A stretch of DNA of 64,000 bases from Blautia hominis. Its GTDB lineage: Bacteria; Bacillota; Clostridia; Lachnospirales; Lachnospiraceae. This document shows positions 44,781 to 52,896 of this stretch, piece after piece. Position 1 is the first letter of the stretch. The number at the start of each line of letters is the position of its first letter. Location of the stretch: positions 62,001 to 126,000 of the forward strand of contig NQOF01000008.1 in assembly GCA_002270465.1 (NCBI GenBank). Reading direction: 5' to 3'. Under the pieces are notes generated by a model that saw nothing but the letters and a program-made list of their open reading frames with translations, ran no database searches and was not told the origin of the DNA. A program made the position numbers and the translations under genes.

Positions 44781-46391
44781 ATGGATGATAAAATTCTGAT
44801 GGGGTTTGATTTTGGCACCAATGGAGTGAAGGCTGTGGCATATAGTGTGAAACAGGAAAAAGTAGTGATGTCCGCCTATAAAAGTTATCCAGTGGTGACC
44901 CCTTATAAGAATCAGGCGGAGCATATACCGAAACAATGGTGGAATGCATTTGTTTGGTGTATAGGCAAACTTTTGGCAGAGAACACTTTTCAAAAGGACC
45001 AGGTATCGGCCCTGTGTGTCAGCAGCCACACGCCGACACTTACACCCATAGGAGAGGACGGAGAACCTCTGATGAACGGTATGATATGGGCAGACGGTAG
45101 GGCCGTGTCCGAGAGCCTGGAACTGCGAAGAGATTATGGGGAGGAGATCGCTTTGGTGAATCCTGCCTTCATCAGACCATACCATATTATCTCGAAACTT
45201 TTCTGGCTGAAAAAGCATAAGAAGGATATTTATGACAGGGCAGTCATGTTTCTGGACTGCAGCAATTACATTACATACAGACTTACCTCACGTTTTACCA
45301 TTGATCGTTCCATGGCCACAAACTATCATTTCTATAATATCTTTGAAAAAAAGTGGGACAGCGGATTGGCTGAAAAACTACAGATAGATTTGGATTGTTT
45401 TCCGGAGGTCTGCGACTGCAATGAGGTAATAGGGTGTATAACGGAAGAAGCAGCTCAGGAGCTGGGCCTGCCTAAACATATCCTGGTGGCGGCAGGTGCT
45501 TCAGATACTGCTATGGCTGCGTTGAGTGCGGGTATTTTCAATACAAATCAAATGGCCTATTCCTGCGGGACAGGAAGCAGTGTGGTCATGCTCCGGGAAT
45601 GCACGGAGAAGGAGACGTATAAGACGGATGACCGGCTGATCACCATTGGGTATGCGGATAAAGATTATATGATGAATATTGGGGTCATGTCCAACACAGG
45701 TGGAGCCTTCAAGTGGATGAAGGAGGCGGTCTGTGATATGGAAACCCTGTGTGCAGTGACTTTGCATAAGGATGTGTTTACTGTTATGAGTGACTATGTG
45801 ACGGAGGCGCCTATCGGAGCAAACGGAATTGTATTTCTTCCGTATCTTGCAGGGGAACTGTCTCCTATCTATAATCCCAACGCCAGGGGTGTATTCTTTG
45901 GATTGTCAGGGACATCAACGAAAAAAGAGATGCTCAGAGCGGTAATGGAAGGAACTTGTTATGCAGTCAGGCAGAATGTGGATATTGTGTTGGATGCCCA
46001 GGAGATGAAGCCGGATGCCGTCGAGGGAATAGTTGCCACAGGAGGCCCGTGTAAAAGCAGTGCCTGGATGCAGATGCTCAGTGATATCCTGGGCATTCCG
46101 GTGACCATACAGGAAAATACAGAGGGTGCAGCTATAGGGGATGTGGTGGTTGCAGGCTGCGCGGCCGGTATATTTTCCAACCTGAAAGAAGGGGCAGGAA
46201 AGATGAAGACCATTGGCCGGACATACTTGCCCGATCCTGAAAATCAAAGGCAGTATGAAATAAATTATAAAACGTATTGTGAACTGCAGAAATGTCTGCT
46301 TCCCTGCTTTGACTCGCATATGCTGAGACAGAAAAGCAGAGGGACATATCAATTGGAGGAGGAAACGTATGAAGATTGTGTGCATCGGTGA
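44781..46391 (+). CDS. FGGY-family carbohydrate kinase (first of two)
   Basis: About 536 residues; the ATG follows AAGAGGTGATATAT, while a GTG upstream of it is less likely. The ASKHA fold is seen in MGFDFGTNGVKAVAY (phosphate 1), GMIWADGRA, the second phosphate loop AYSCGTGSSVV and GGPCKSSAWMQMLSDIL (adenosine). It phosphorylates a sugar or polyol such as xylulose or ribulose. It overlaps the dehydrogenase gene by 23 nt. A longer-than-usual C-terminus follows the conserved fold. The sugar is unknown. Confidence 0.9.
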   Translation: MDDKILMGFDFGTNGVKAVAYSVKQEKVVMSAYKSYPVVTPYKNQAEHIPKQWWNAFVWCIGKLLAENTFQKDQVSALCVSSHTPTLTPIGEDGEPLMNGMIWADGRAVSESLELRRDYGEEIALVNPAFIRPYHIISKLFWLKKHKKDIYDRAVMFLDCSNYITYRLTSRFTIDRSMATNYHFYNIFEKKWDSGLAEKLQIDLDCFPEVCDCNEVIGCITEEAAQELGLPKHILVAAGASDTAMAALSAGIFNTNQMAYSCGTGSSVVMLRECTEKETYKTDDRLITIGYADKDYMMNIGVMSNTGGAFKWMKEAVCDMETLCAVTLHKDVFTVMSDYVTEAPIGANGIVFLPYLAGELSPIYNPNARGVFFGLSGTSTKKEMLRAVMEGTCYAVRQNVDIVLDAQEMKPDAVEGIVATGGPCKSSAWMQMLSDILGIPVTIQENTEGAAIGDVVVAGCAAGIFSNLKEGAGKMKTIGRTYLPDPENQRQYEINYKTYCELQKCLLPCFDSHMLRQKSRGTYQLEEETYEDCVHR

Positions 46392-47424
46392 CCTGCTCCT
46401 TCCACCGGAAATGATGGAAAGGGCTACGGAGAACTTTCAGCGTTATGATGAGAAAAGATATTTTTATTTTGGGCCGAAATCCCATGAGGAGATGCGGATT
46501 TACATAAAAAATATGGAGACTGCAGGTTCGCGCTGTGTTCCTGTGCCGGACGATATCATGAGAGAGATAGTGGATGCAGATGTGATTCAGACGCATCAGT
46601 GTCCTATTCCTTCGGAGGTGTTTGAAAAGGCAGGACATCTGAAACTGCTGCTGACAAACAGGGGAGGAATTGAAAATATTGATTTGGGAGCCGCCACAAG
46701 GGCGGAGGTTCCTGTGCTCGCCAATCCGGCACACAATGCCAATGCCGTAGCTGAGATGACAATAGGTCTGATGATTGCAGAGACAAGAAATATCGGCCGC
46801 TGTCATGCATCCATGCGGGTAAACCACCAATGGCTGGAACACTTTCCAAACTTTGGCAGAATCCATGAAATGAAAGGCAGGACAGTGGGACTGATCGGAT
46901 TTGGAACGATTGGGCGGGCCGTCGCAGAGCTTTTAGCCGCGTTCAAGGTAAAACTGCTGGTCTATGATCCCTATGTGAAGGAGCATGAGATACGGGAAGC
47001 AGGAGGGGAGGCAGTCGGCCTGGAGGAACTGTTAAGATGTAGCGATATTGTCTCCATGCATGCAAGGGTGTCTGAGACATCTAAGGGTATGATGGGCCGG
47101 GAACAGTTCCGGATAATGAAGAAAACAGCGGTCTTTATTAATACAGCCCGCTCCCCTCTGGTTGATATGGATGCTCTTTATGAGGCGCTTAAAGAACAGT
47201 GGATCACCGGGGCGGCCATTGATAACTATGAGGTGGAGCCAGTGCCAAAGGACAGTCCGCTTCTCAATCTGGATAATCTGACATTCAGCTGTCATAAAAG
47301 CGGGGATACGGTGGAAGCTTTTGCAGATAGTCCGGCCATGGTCCTGACGCAGGCAGAGCGGTATTTTGCTGGAGAGACACCCAGGTTTCTCATGAACCCG
47401 GAAGTGCTGAAAGGGTCAAGGTGA
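46369..47424 (+). CDS. D-isomer-specific 2-hydroxyacid dehydrogenase
   Basis: A 351-residue NAD-dependent enzyme. The Rossmann motif is GLIGFGTIGRAVAEL (about 165-180), with the catalytic Arg near the substrate in LLTNRGGIENIDL, the INTARSPLVD strand, Glu in NYEVEPV and the presumed His in FSCHKSGDT. It would interconvert a 2-hydroxy acid and a 2-oxo acid. Between two sugar kinases, an oxidised sugar such as a tetronate or pentonate is a plausible substrate, but this is inference. The strong GGAGGAAACGT lies inside the kinase gene. Confidence 0.9.
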   Translation: MKIVCIGDLLLPPEMMERATENFQRYDEKRYFYFGPKSHEEMRIYIKNMETAGSRCVPVPDDIMREIVDADVIQTHQCPIPSEVFEKAGHLKLLLTNRGGIENIDLGAATRAEVPVLANPAHNANAVAEMTIGLMIAETRNIGRCHASMRVNHQWLEHFPNFGRIHEMKGRTVGLIGFGTIGRAVAELLAAFKVKLLVYDPYVKEHEIREAGGEAVGLEELLRCSDIVSMHARVSETSKGMMGREQFRIMKKTAVFINTARSPLVDMDALYEALKEQWITGAAIDNYEVEPVPKDSPLLNLDNLTFSCHKSGDTVEAFADSPAMVLTQAERYFAGETPRFLMNPEVLKGSR

Positions 47425-47428
47425 TGGA

Positions 47429-48886
47429 ATGCTTTTTTTGGGAATTGACCTGGGAACCCAGGGGACCAGAGGGATTGTGTGTGATGAACGGGGGAAGGTA
47501 TTTGCACAGGGGACGTGTAATTTTGGAAGTCTGAACACAAGCTGTAAGGAAGGACAATATGAGCAGGCGCCGATCATGTGGTGGAACGCGGTTAAACAGG
47601 TTATAACAGAGTGTATGGATAGCCTCCTGCAGACAGGCAGAAAACCTTCACAGATCCGGGCCATCACTATAGACGGGACATCCGGTACAATTGTACTTTT
47701 AGACAAAGAGAAACGTCCTCTCAGGGATGCACTCCTTTATAACGATATGCGCGCAGCAGCCCAGGCGGAGAAGATACACAGGTATGCTGGTGAGCTGGAA
47801 AAAAAGATGGGATATCTCTTTAACGCTTCCTTTGCCCTGCCGAAAGTTCTTTGGATAAAAGAGGAGGAACCATATGTGTATGAAAAAGCAAGACATATGG
47901 TGCATCAATCAGATTACATAGTGGGAATGCTCACAGGCGAATATGGGGTGACAGACTATTCCAATGCGCTGAAAAGCGGGTTTGATCTGAAGGAAGAGGA
48001 GTGGCCAAAACTGCTGGATGTACTGGGGCTTGACCGGACGATCTTCCCGTCTGTGATCCCGCCGGGACAGGGTATAGGAACTATTACTAAAAGAGCTGCA
48101 GAGGAATTCGGATTGTCGAAAGATACAGTGGTTGCTGCAGGGGCAACAGATGGTTATGTATCTGCCATTTCAACAGGGGCAGTCAGAAGAGGTGACTGGG
48201 CATCTGTCATAGGTACAACCATGGTTCTGAAAGGGGTAACAGAAAAGTTGCTCTGTGATGCAGGGGGAAGCAGCTATTCTCATAAACTGCCTTCCGGTGA
48301 CTGGATGTTCGGGGGCGCTTCCAATATAGGAGGAAGGTGCCTGAACGATTCTTTTGACAAAGAACAGTTTGAGATGTGGAACCGTGGAGTGATGGATGTG
48401 ATACCCACCAAGGTCATCAGTTATCCGCTCCATGGCCGGGGGGAACGTTTTCCTTTTCTGGACCCGGAAGCAAAAGCATTTGTTCTGGGAGATATCTCGG
48501 ACCCTCAAATCCACTATGCCGCGTTGATGGAGGGAGTAGCTTATGCAGAGCGGTTTGCATTAGAACATATGCAGCACTGCGGTGCTGCTGTGGGGAATGA
48601 GATTTACACAACAGGGGGTGCCTGCAGTTCATCGGAGTGGCTGCAGATTCGGGCAAGTGTGCTGGACAGGGTGCTGAAAGTGCCGGAGCATACAGGGGCC
48701 GCCATTGGATGTGCGATCTTGGCGGCATCTGCTTCCTGTTATGGCAGCCTGACAGAGGCGGCCGGACACATGGTATCTTACAGAAAGATCATAGAGCCGG
48801 TGCATAGGCTTACTGCAGCATATGATCAGCTTTATCAAAGGGCGTTTCAGGCATATAAAGAAAGGTATCGTGTAACTGTTCGGTAG
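47429..48886 (+). CDS. FGGY-family carbohydrate kinase (second of two)
   Basis: A 485-residue kinase of xylulokinase type: LGIDLGTQGTRGIV (phosphate 1), ITIDGTSGTIVLLD, YSNALKSGFDL, GTTMVLKGV and GGACSSSEWLQIRASVL. It is clearly distinct from the first kinase, so the pathway may phosphorylate two intermediates or two sugars. The last five codons and the TAG stop (VTVR, stop) are supplied by dispersed repeat copy D, so the original C-terminus may have been altered by the insertion. A gap of 4 nt follows the dehydrogenase. Confidence 0.92.
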   Translation: MLFLGIDLGTQGTRGIVCDERGKVFAQGTCNFGSLNTSCKEGQYEQAPIMWWNAVKQVITECMDSLLQTGRKPSQIRAITIDGTSGTIVLLDKEKRPLRDALLYNDMRAAAQAEKIHRYAGELEKKMGYLFNASFALPKVLWIKEEEPYVYEKARHMVHQSDYIVGMLTGEYGVTDYSNALKSGFDLKEEEWPKLLDVLGLDRTIFPSVIPPGQGIGTITKRAAEEFGLSKDTVVAAGATDGYVSAISTGAVRRGDWASVIGTTMVLKGVTEKLLCDAGGSSYSHKLPSGDWMFGGASNIGGRCLNDSFDKEQFEMWNRGVMDVIPTKVISYPLHGRGERFPFLDPEAKAFVLGDISDPQIHYAALMEGVAYAERFALEHMQHCGAAVGNEIYTTGGACSSSEWLQIRASVLDRVLKVPEHTGAAIGCAILAASASCYGSLTEAAGHMVSYRKIIEPVHRLTAAYDQLYQRAFQAYKERYRVTVR

Positions 48887-48964
48887 TGCTGCGCCTTTAC
48901 TGCGCTGGCCGAAGAACGTATTCAGCCAGGCAATGATCCAACCATTTATATACAGAATAGTTAC
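48872..48964. repeat. Dispersed inverted-repeat element, copy D (short)
   Basis: A 93-bp member starting GTAACTGTTCGGTAG and ending CAGAATAGTTAC, with the shared core TTTACTGCGCTGGCCG. It begins inside the kinase gene and provides its stop codon. It is shorter than copies A-C, having lost the middle part. Confidence 0.75.
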
Positions 48965-49000
48965 CAGCTGAAACAGGAATGAACGGCAAAGGAGTGTCAC

Positions 49001-50344
49001 ATGAGTATTTATAAAGACTGTGATATACGGGGGATCTACGGAGAAGAATTTGACAAGGAGGATGCGTATCTCATCGGAAAAGCAGTGGGAACTCTGCACA
49101 GAGGAAAAACCTTGGTGGTGGGCGGGGATGTCCGCCTTTCCACCCCTGTTTTGAAAAAATATCTTATTCAGGGACTGATGGAAACAGGGATACATGTGTT
49201 GGATATAGGATGCGTGACAACACCCATGTTTTACTTTGCTTTAGACGCAGAGTTTTTTCATGCGGCAGCGCCCCAGGGAGGGATCATGGTCACAGCGTCC
49301 CATAACCCGGCCAGGTATAATGGGTTTAAAATGATGTTCGGAAACGCCCCGGTGACAGCGGAAGAGATTAAAAAGGTGGAAGAGCTGGTGCATCTGAAAA
49401 ACTTCTGCACAGGAATCGGGTCCTATGGAACAAGACGCATAGATGGGGAGTATGCGGTCTTTATAGAAAAACACTGCAGAAAAGGCAGACTAAAGATAGT
49501 CCTTGACTGCTGTGATGGTGCTGCCAGCAAAATAGTGCCGGACATCATGGAAAAAATGGGCTATGAAGTAATTCCGCTTTACTGCGGAAGTGATGGGAAT
49601 TTTCCGAACAGGAATCCAAATCCCGCAGAATATGAATGCCTTGCAGACGTTTGTAAAAAAGTTTTGGAAACAGGCGCAGACTTAGGAGCAGCCTATGATG
49701 GAGATGGAGACCGAGTGGTTTTTATTGACAACCGGGGACGTTATCTGACCAGTGAGAAAAGTTTTGCTATTTTTATCCGGCATTATCTGAAGGCAGAGAC
49801 AGGTTCTTTCGTGTATGATCAGAAAAGTGCTTCCCTGGTGAAAAACACAATACTGGCCTACGGCGGAACACCTATTGTGGAGCGGAGCGGATATGGTTTT
49901 ATTAAACAACGCTTTTTAGAAGCTGAGTCTCTGGCGGCGGGGGAGATCAGCGGACATTTTTTCTTTCATGAAATCGGAAGAGATGACGGGCTCTACGCAA
50001 CTCTGAAAATGTGCGAAATTATAGAATCGGATGGGAGGAGTCTGGCACAGATGGCAGAAGAATTTCCGGATTCAGTCATTACGGCCGATTTGAGAGTTTT
50101 CTGTCCCTATGAGGATCAGGAGAGATGGCTGGAAAAGGCGGCAGAGATGGGAAAGTTTTATCCCATGAGCAGAATGGACGGTGTGCGTATCGAGTTTAGG
50201 GATGGCTGGTTCCTGCTCAGAAAATCTGTGACAGAACAGGCCATGACATTTCGGATAGAGGCGTCAGACAAAGAGGCGTTGGGGAGGATAAAAGAGGTCG
50301 TGGAGAAGGCAGTACCGGAAATAAAAGAGGCCCTGCCAGAATAG
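49001..50344 (+). CDS. Phosphohexomutase (phosphomannomutase/phosphoglucomutase)
   Basis: A 447-residue enzyme of the alpha-D-phosphohexomutase family. Visible are the active-site Ser loop TASHNPARYNG (about 99-109), the Mg loop AYDGDGDRVVF (about 232-242), the sugar-binding GEISGHFFF (about 308) and the phosphate loop RIEASDKE near the C-terminus. It shifts phosphate between C1 and C6 of a hexose, feeding glycolysis or nucleotide sugar synthesis. AAAGGAG precedes the start. Repeat copy D and about 115 nt separate it from the kinase gene; it ends at a strong terminator. Confidence 0.92.
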   Translation: MSIYKDCDIRGIYGEEFDKEDAYLIGKAVGTLHRGKTLVVGGDVRLSTPVLKKYLIQGLMETGIHVLDIGCVTTPMFYFALDAEFFHAAAPQGGIMVTASHNPARYNGFKMMFGNAPVTAEEIKKVEELVHLKNFCTGIGSYGTRRIDGEYAVFIEKHCRKGRLKIVLDCCDGAASKIVPDIMEKMGYEVIPLYCGSDGNFPNRNPNPAEYECLADVCKKVLETGADLGAAYDGDGDRVVFIDNRGRYLTSEKSFAIFIRHYLKAETGSFVYDQKSASLVKNTILAYGGTPIVERSGYGFIKQRFLEAESLAAGEISGHFFFHEIGRDDGLYATLKMCEIIESDGRSLAQMAEEFPDSVITADLRVFCPYEDQERWLEKAAEMGKFYPMSRMDGVRIEFRDGWFLLRKSVTEQAMTFRIEASDKEALGRIKEVVEKAVPEIKEALPE

Positions 50345-50373
50345 GCCAGGAAGCAGAGGGAACAAAAGAAAAT

Positions 50374-50421
50374 GGAGACTGGAGTCAGTGGAGATACTCA
50401 CCGCTACTCCAGTCTCCGTTT
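50374..50421. terminator. Bidirectional terminator ending the carbohydrate operon
   Basis: GGAGACTGGAGT (50374-50385) pairs perfectly with ACTCCAGTCTCC (50406-50417), with an inner AGTGG/CCGCT stem, then GTTTT. It lies between convergent genes. Confidence 0.85.
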
Positions 50422-50429
50422 TGGCATCC

Positions 50430-50960
50430 TCACATTTTCGCAAGAACCCCAGCCCCCATCACAATTTCAGGGCGCCCATCCACCTCATTTTCAGGCATAC
50501 ATAAAAAGATACTTTTCCGTCCCAGAAAGGGCTGCAGATTTTCCCGGATCCTTTTCTCATCCAACATAACGGCGTCCTTACCCAGCAGGCAGATAACCAG
50601 TTTGGATCTGGCATGAAACCGTTTCAGGGTATCAGTCAGGGCATCTAAAGATTTTTTTTCGGGCAGGGTTTCATAACCTTCCAGTCCTCTGCCGAGCTGC
50701 AGCATAGAGAGGGGGATTGGTTGGTTTGTGAGTACGCTGTCTGTCTTCCAGTGCAGCAGGTTCAGCCGGACATTCTGGAAGACCTGGCTGTGGGAGCGGA
50801 GTAAAGCGGCTGTCTCTTTTGTCACAGATACGGCAGTTTCTTTTGGAAGCGCATAATCCACCACAAATGTCATCTCCAGAATACCACCCGTATAATTATG
50901 CGGAACATGAAGGACACGTTCCACGGCATTTTTTGTATTTTTTCGGAATATCAGATCCAT
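50430..50960 (-). CDS. Hypothetical protein
   Basis: A 176-residue soluble protein I do not recognise. The ATG is preceded by GGGAGG at 9 nt; a longer frame reaching 51086 lacks a ribosome site. Visible are a mixed alpha/beta pattern, the hydrophobic strand LVICLLGKDAVML and a C-terminus IFLCMPENEVDGRPEIVMG. The layout weakly recalls a Rossmann-like or von Willebrand type A fold, but no metal or catalytic motif is present. The gene is a single unit between the operon terminator and the divergent esterase. Confidence 0.6.
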   Translation of the reverse strand: MDLIFRKNTKNAVERVLHVPHNYTGGILEMTFVVDYALPKETAVSVTKETAALLRSHSQVFQNVRLNLLHWKTDSVLTNQPIPLSMLQLGRGLEGYETLPEKKSLDALTDTLKRFHARSKLVICLLGKDAVMLDEKRIRENLQPFLGRKSIFLCMPENEVDGRPEIVMGAGVLAKM

Positions 50961-51098
50961 TTTCAAGGAACCTCCCATGCAGTTTTCTGTTCTTTGGTCC
51001 GGCAGTTGGGAAATTATCCGGACACTCATCATTATACTACATTTTTCGCGGTCTTCAAGTGGCCTTTGACAGACATATGCTGGCAAGAATAAAAGGAT

Positions 51099-51126
51099 TG
51101 CGGTTTTGCATCCCTTCCTTTATAAT
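51099..51126 (+). promoter_or_regulatory. Promoter of the esterase gene
   Basis: TTGCGG (51099-51104), 16-bp spacer and TATAAT (51121-51126). Transcription would begin near 51133, which excludes the ATG at 51131 as start and supports the ATGs at 51152-51164. Confidence 0.55.
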
Positions 51127-51151
51127 TAAAATGATCGTTACACAGAAAGGT

Positions 51152-51844
51152 ATGATGGCTGTCATGAAGAGCTGGAGAGAAGAAGGGTACGAAATCTTCC
51201 TTTGGGGAGAGGAGACAAAAGAACCGGTTCCTGTGATCTGGTGTCATATTTTTTCCCGGGAGGAAGGAGAAAAAATATGGAGCCGGATCACAGAACCCTG
51301 CGTTTTTGCCTGTGTATCAGGAAGAGACTGGAACCGGGATTTTTCTCCCTGGAAGGCGGATAAGATCTATGGGAAGGACACGGATTTTTCAGGCGGTGCG
51401 GGGGAGTATCTGCAGTATTTTGAACATGTGATTCTTCCGGAAACAGAACATGCCCTTTCTTTTGAAGTAAAAGACAGAGGCATCGTGGGGTATTCCATGG
51501 CCGGATTATTTGCCGTATATGCCATGTATCATTCGAAAAAGTTTGGAAGAATCGGAAGCATTTCCGGATCCCTCTGGTTTGACGGCTGGGCGGATCACGC
51601 ATTGAGCCACACCATGAAAGCGGAAAAGCCGGTCATCTATGTATCTCTTGGCAGCCGGGAGCATAAGGTGCGTAATGCGCGTATGGCTTCTGTGAAAAAG
51701 AATACAGAACTTCTGGCTGCTCACTGGGAAAGATCATGTCCGGTCATCCTTGAGAGCAACCCGGGTGGGCATTTTGATGACCCGGAGGGGCGTGTAGCAA
51801 GAGGGGTCTCCCGGCTATTGACAGCTGATAAAGCCCCATACTAG
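51152..51844 (+). CDS. Esterase-like alpha/beta hydrolase
   Basis: About 230 residues. The nucleophile elbow is GYSMAGLFAVYAM (Gly-x-Ser-x-Gly type), the acid/His part is NPGGHFDDPEGR, and VIYVSLGSREHKVRNARM matches the region seen in Fes/esterase-D-like hydrolases of siderophores or acyl sugars. No signal peptide is visible, so it is cytoplasmic. The start is uncertain among ATGs at 51152, 51155 and 51164; the upstream ORF is excluded by the promoter. The stop lies in a CCATACTAG that recurs at the edge of the big hairpin downstream. Confidence 0.75.
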   Translation: MMAVMKSWREEGYEIFLWGEETKEPVPVIWCHIFSREEGEKIWSRITEPCVFACVSGRDWNRDFSPWKADKIYGKDTDFSGGAGEYLQYFEHVILPETEHALSFEVKDRGIVGYSMAGLFAVYAMYHSKKFGRIGSISGSLWFDGWADHALSHTMKAEKPVIYVSLGSREHKVRNARMASVKKNTELLAAHWERSCPVILESNPGGHFDDPEGRVARGVSRLLTADKAPY

Positions 51845-51856
51845 GTAAAGCGCCAT

Positions 51857-52025
51857 ACTAGTACAGCATTGCGCAAATACCAGTGAATTCAGCACCCGCT
51901 ATCTACGCCAGGAGCACGCCTGCAAAGCTAGTCGTAGCGCCCACTACGCCGTCGCTTTGCAGACGCACACCTGACGCAGATATCAGGCACTGACTTCACT
52001 GGTATTTACGCAATGCTGTACTAGT
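51857..52025 (-). repeat. 169-bp near-perfect long hairpin element
   Basis: The outer 31 bp of each arm are inverted repeats with one difference (ACTAGTACAGCATTGCG at each end); the inner arms continue to a GCAAAGC/GCTTTGC pair (51922 and 51954) and a CGTAG/CTACG tip. All arm differences that are transitions are C versus T or A versus G in the direction giving G-U pairs on the minus strand, none on the plus strand. A structured minus-strand RNA or an RNA-selected mobile repeat is therefore likely. There is no open reading frame. Confidence 0.8.
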
Positions 52026-52091
52026 CCCATGAGAGCGCCTGGCAATGGAAGGCCCTAATACAGAAATACATAAGACAGAGAGGTTTTACAC

Positions 52092-52766
52092 ATGGAGAGA
52101 GAAGTTCTTGCGGAGGACTTAAAAAAATTATATAAGGCAGGAGATCTGGTAAAAGCTGACTGCGGAGGCTGTCAGGGCTGTTCCGCATGCTGTCAGGGTA
52201 TGGGGGATTCCATTAAGCTGGACCCGCTTGATGTATACAGGCTGGAAACGAACCTGGGCCTTACCTTTGAGGAACTGATGAACAGCCATATGGAGCTGCA
52301 TATAACAGAGGGAAGTATTCTGCCCAATCTGAGGATGCAGGGAACAAAAGAGCGCTGTACCTTTTTGAATGAGGAGGGGAGATGCGTTGTCCATGGGTTC
52401 CGCCCGGGGCTTTGCCGCCTTTTTCCTCTGGGAAGGTATTATGAGGAGGGCGGGTTTTCCTATTACCTGCAGAGTCAGGAATGTCCAAAGAAAAATAAGA
52501 CCAAGATCAAGGTGGGCAAATGGCTGGATATGCCGGACTTGAAAAAATATGAGGAGTTTGCCGCAGCATGGCATTTTCTGCTGAAAGATATCCAGAATCT
52601 TCTGGAAGAAAACCAGGATGAGCAGCTTACAAAAGAGTTGAATATGTATGTCCTGAATCTTTTTTATACAAAACCGTATGAAAGCGGAGCGGATTTTTAT
52701 GCACAGTTTGAGGAGCGTCTGGAGCAGATGAGAAAATTGTTGTCAGTGCTGCGGCAGAATGCATGA
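52092..52766 (+). CDS. YkgJ-family cysteine-cluster protein
   Basis: A 224-residue protein with an N-terminal Cys cluster (CGGCQGCSACC, about 23-33) and later CTFLNEEGRCVVHGFRPGLCRLFPLG (positions about 94-119) and the QECPKK Cys. This is the CxxxC-type zinc or iron-sulfur motif of the UPF0153/YkgJ family, whose function is not established. The C-terminal third is alpha-helical and charged. AGAGAGG precedes the start. A terminator follows. Confidence 0.85.
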   Translation: MEREVLAEDLKKLYKAGDLVKADCGGCQGCSACCQGMGDSIKLDPLDVYRLETNLGLTFEELMNSHMELHITEGSILPNLRMQGTKERCTFLNEEGRCVVHGFRPGLCRLFPLGRYYEEGGFSYYLQSQECPKKNKTKIKVGKWLDMPDLKKYEEFAAAWHFLLKDIQNLLEENQDEQLTKELNMYVLNLFYTKPYESGADFYAQFEERLEQMRKLLSVLRQNA

Positions 52767-52775
52767 GACTTCCGG

Positions 52776-52800
52776 AGCCTGGCTGCTGCCGGGCTTTTTC
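52776..52800 (+). terminator. Rho-independent terminator after the YkgJ-family gene
   Basis: AGCCTGGC (52776-52783) pairs with GCCGGGCT (52788-52795) around TGCT, followed by TTTTTC. Confidence 0.85.
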
Positions 52801-52896
52801 CTTTCCGTGCAGGAATGGTCTAAGACAAGGAATGGTTTAAGACAGGAGAAACCGCGCTGACTGATGTCGTAAGAATATCCGGGGAGGGATGGCAAT

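Noticed and set aside
50819-51151. Long upstream extension of the esterase frame
   Set aside because: It runs through the divergent gene and the promoter at 51099-51126, has no ribosome site and no family match.
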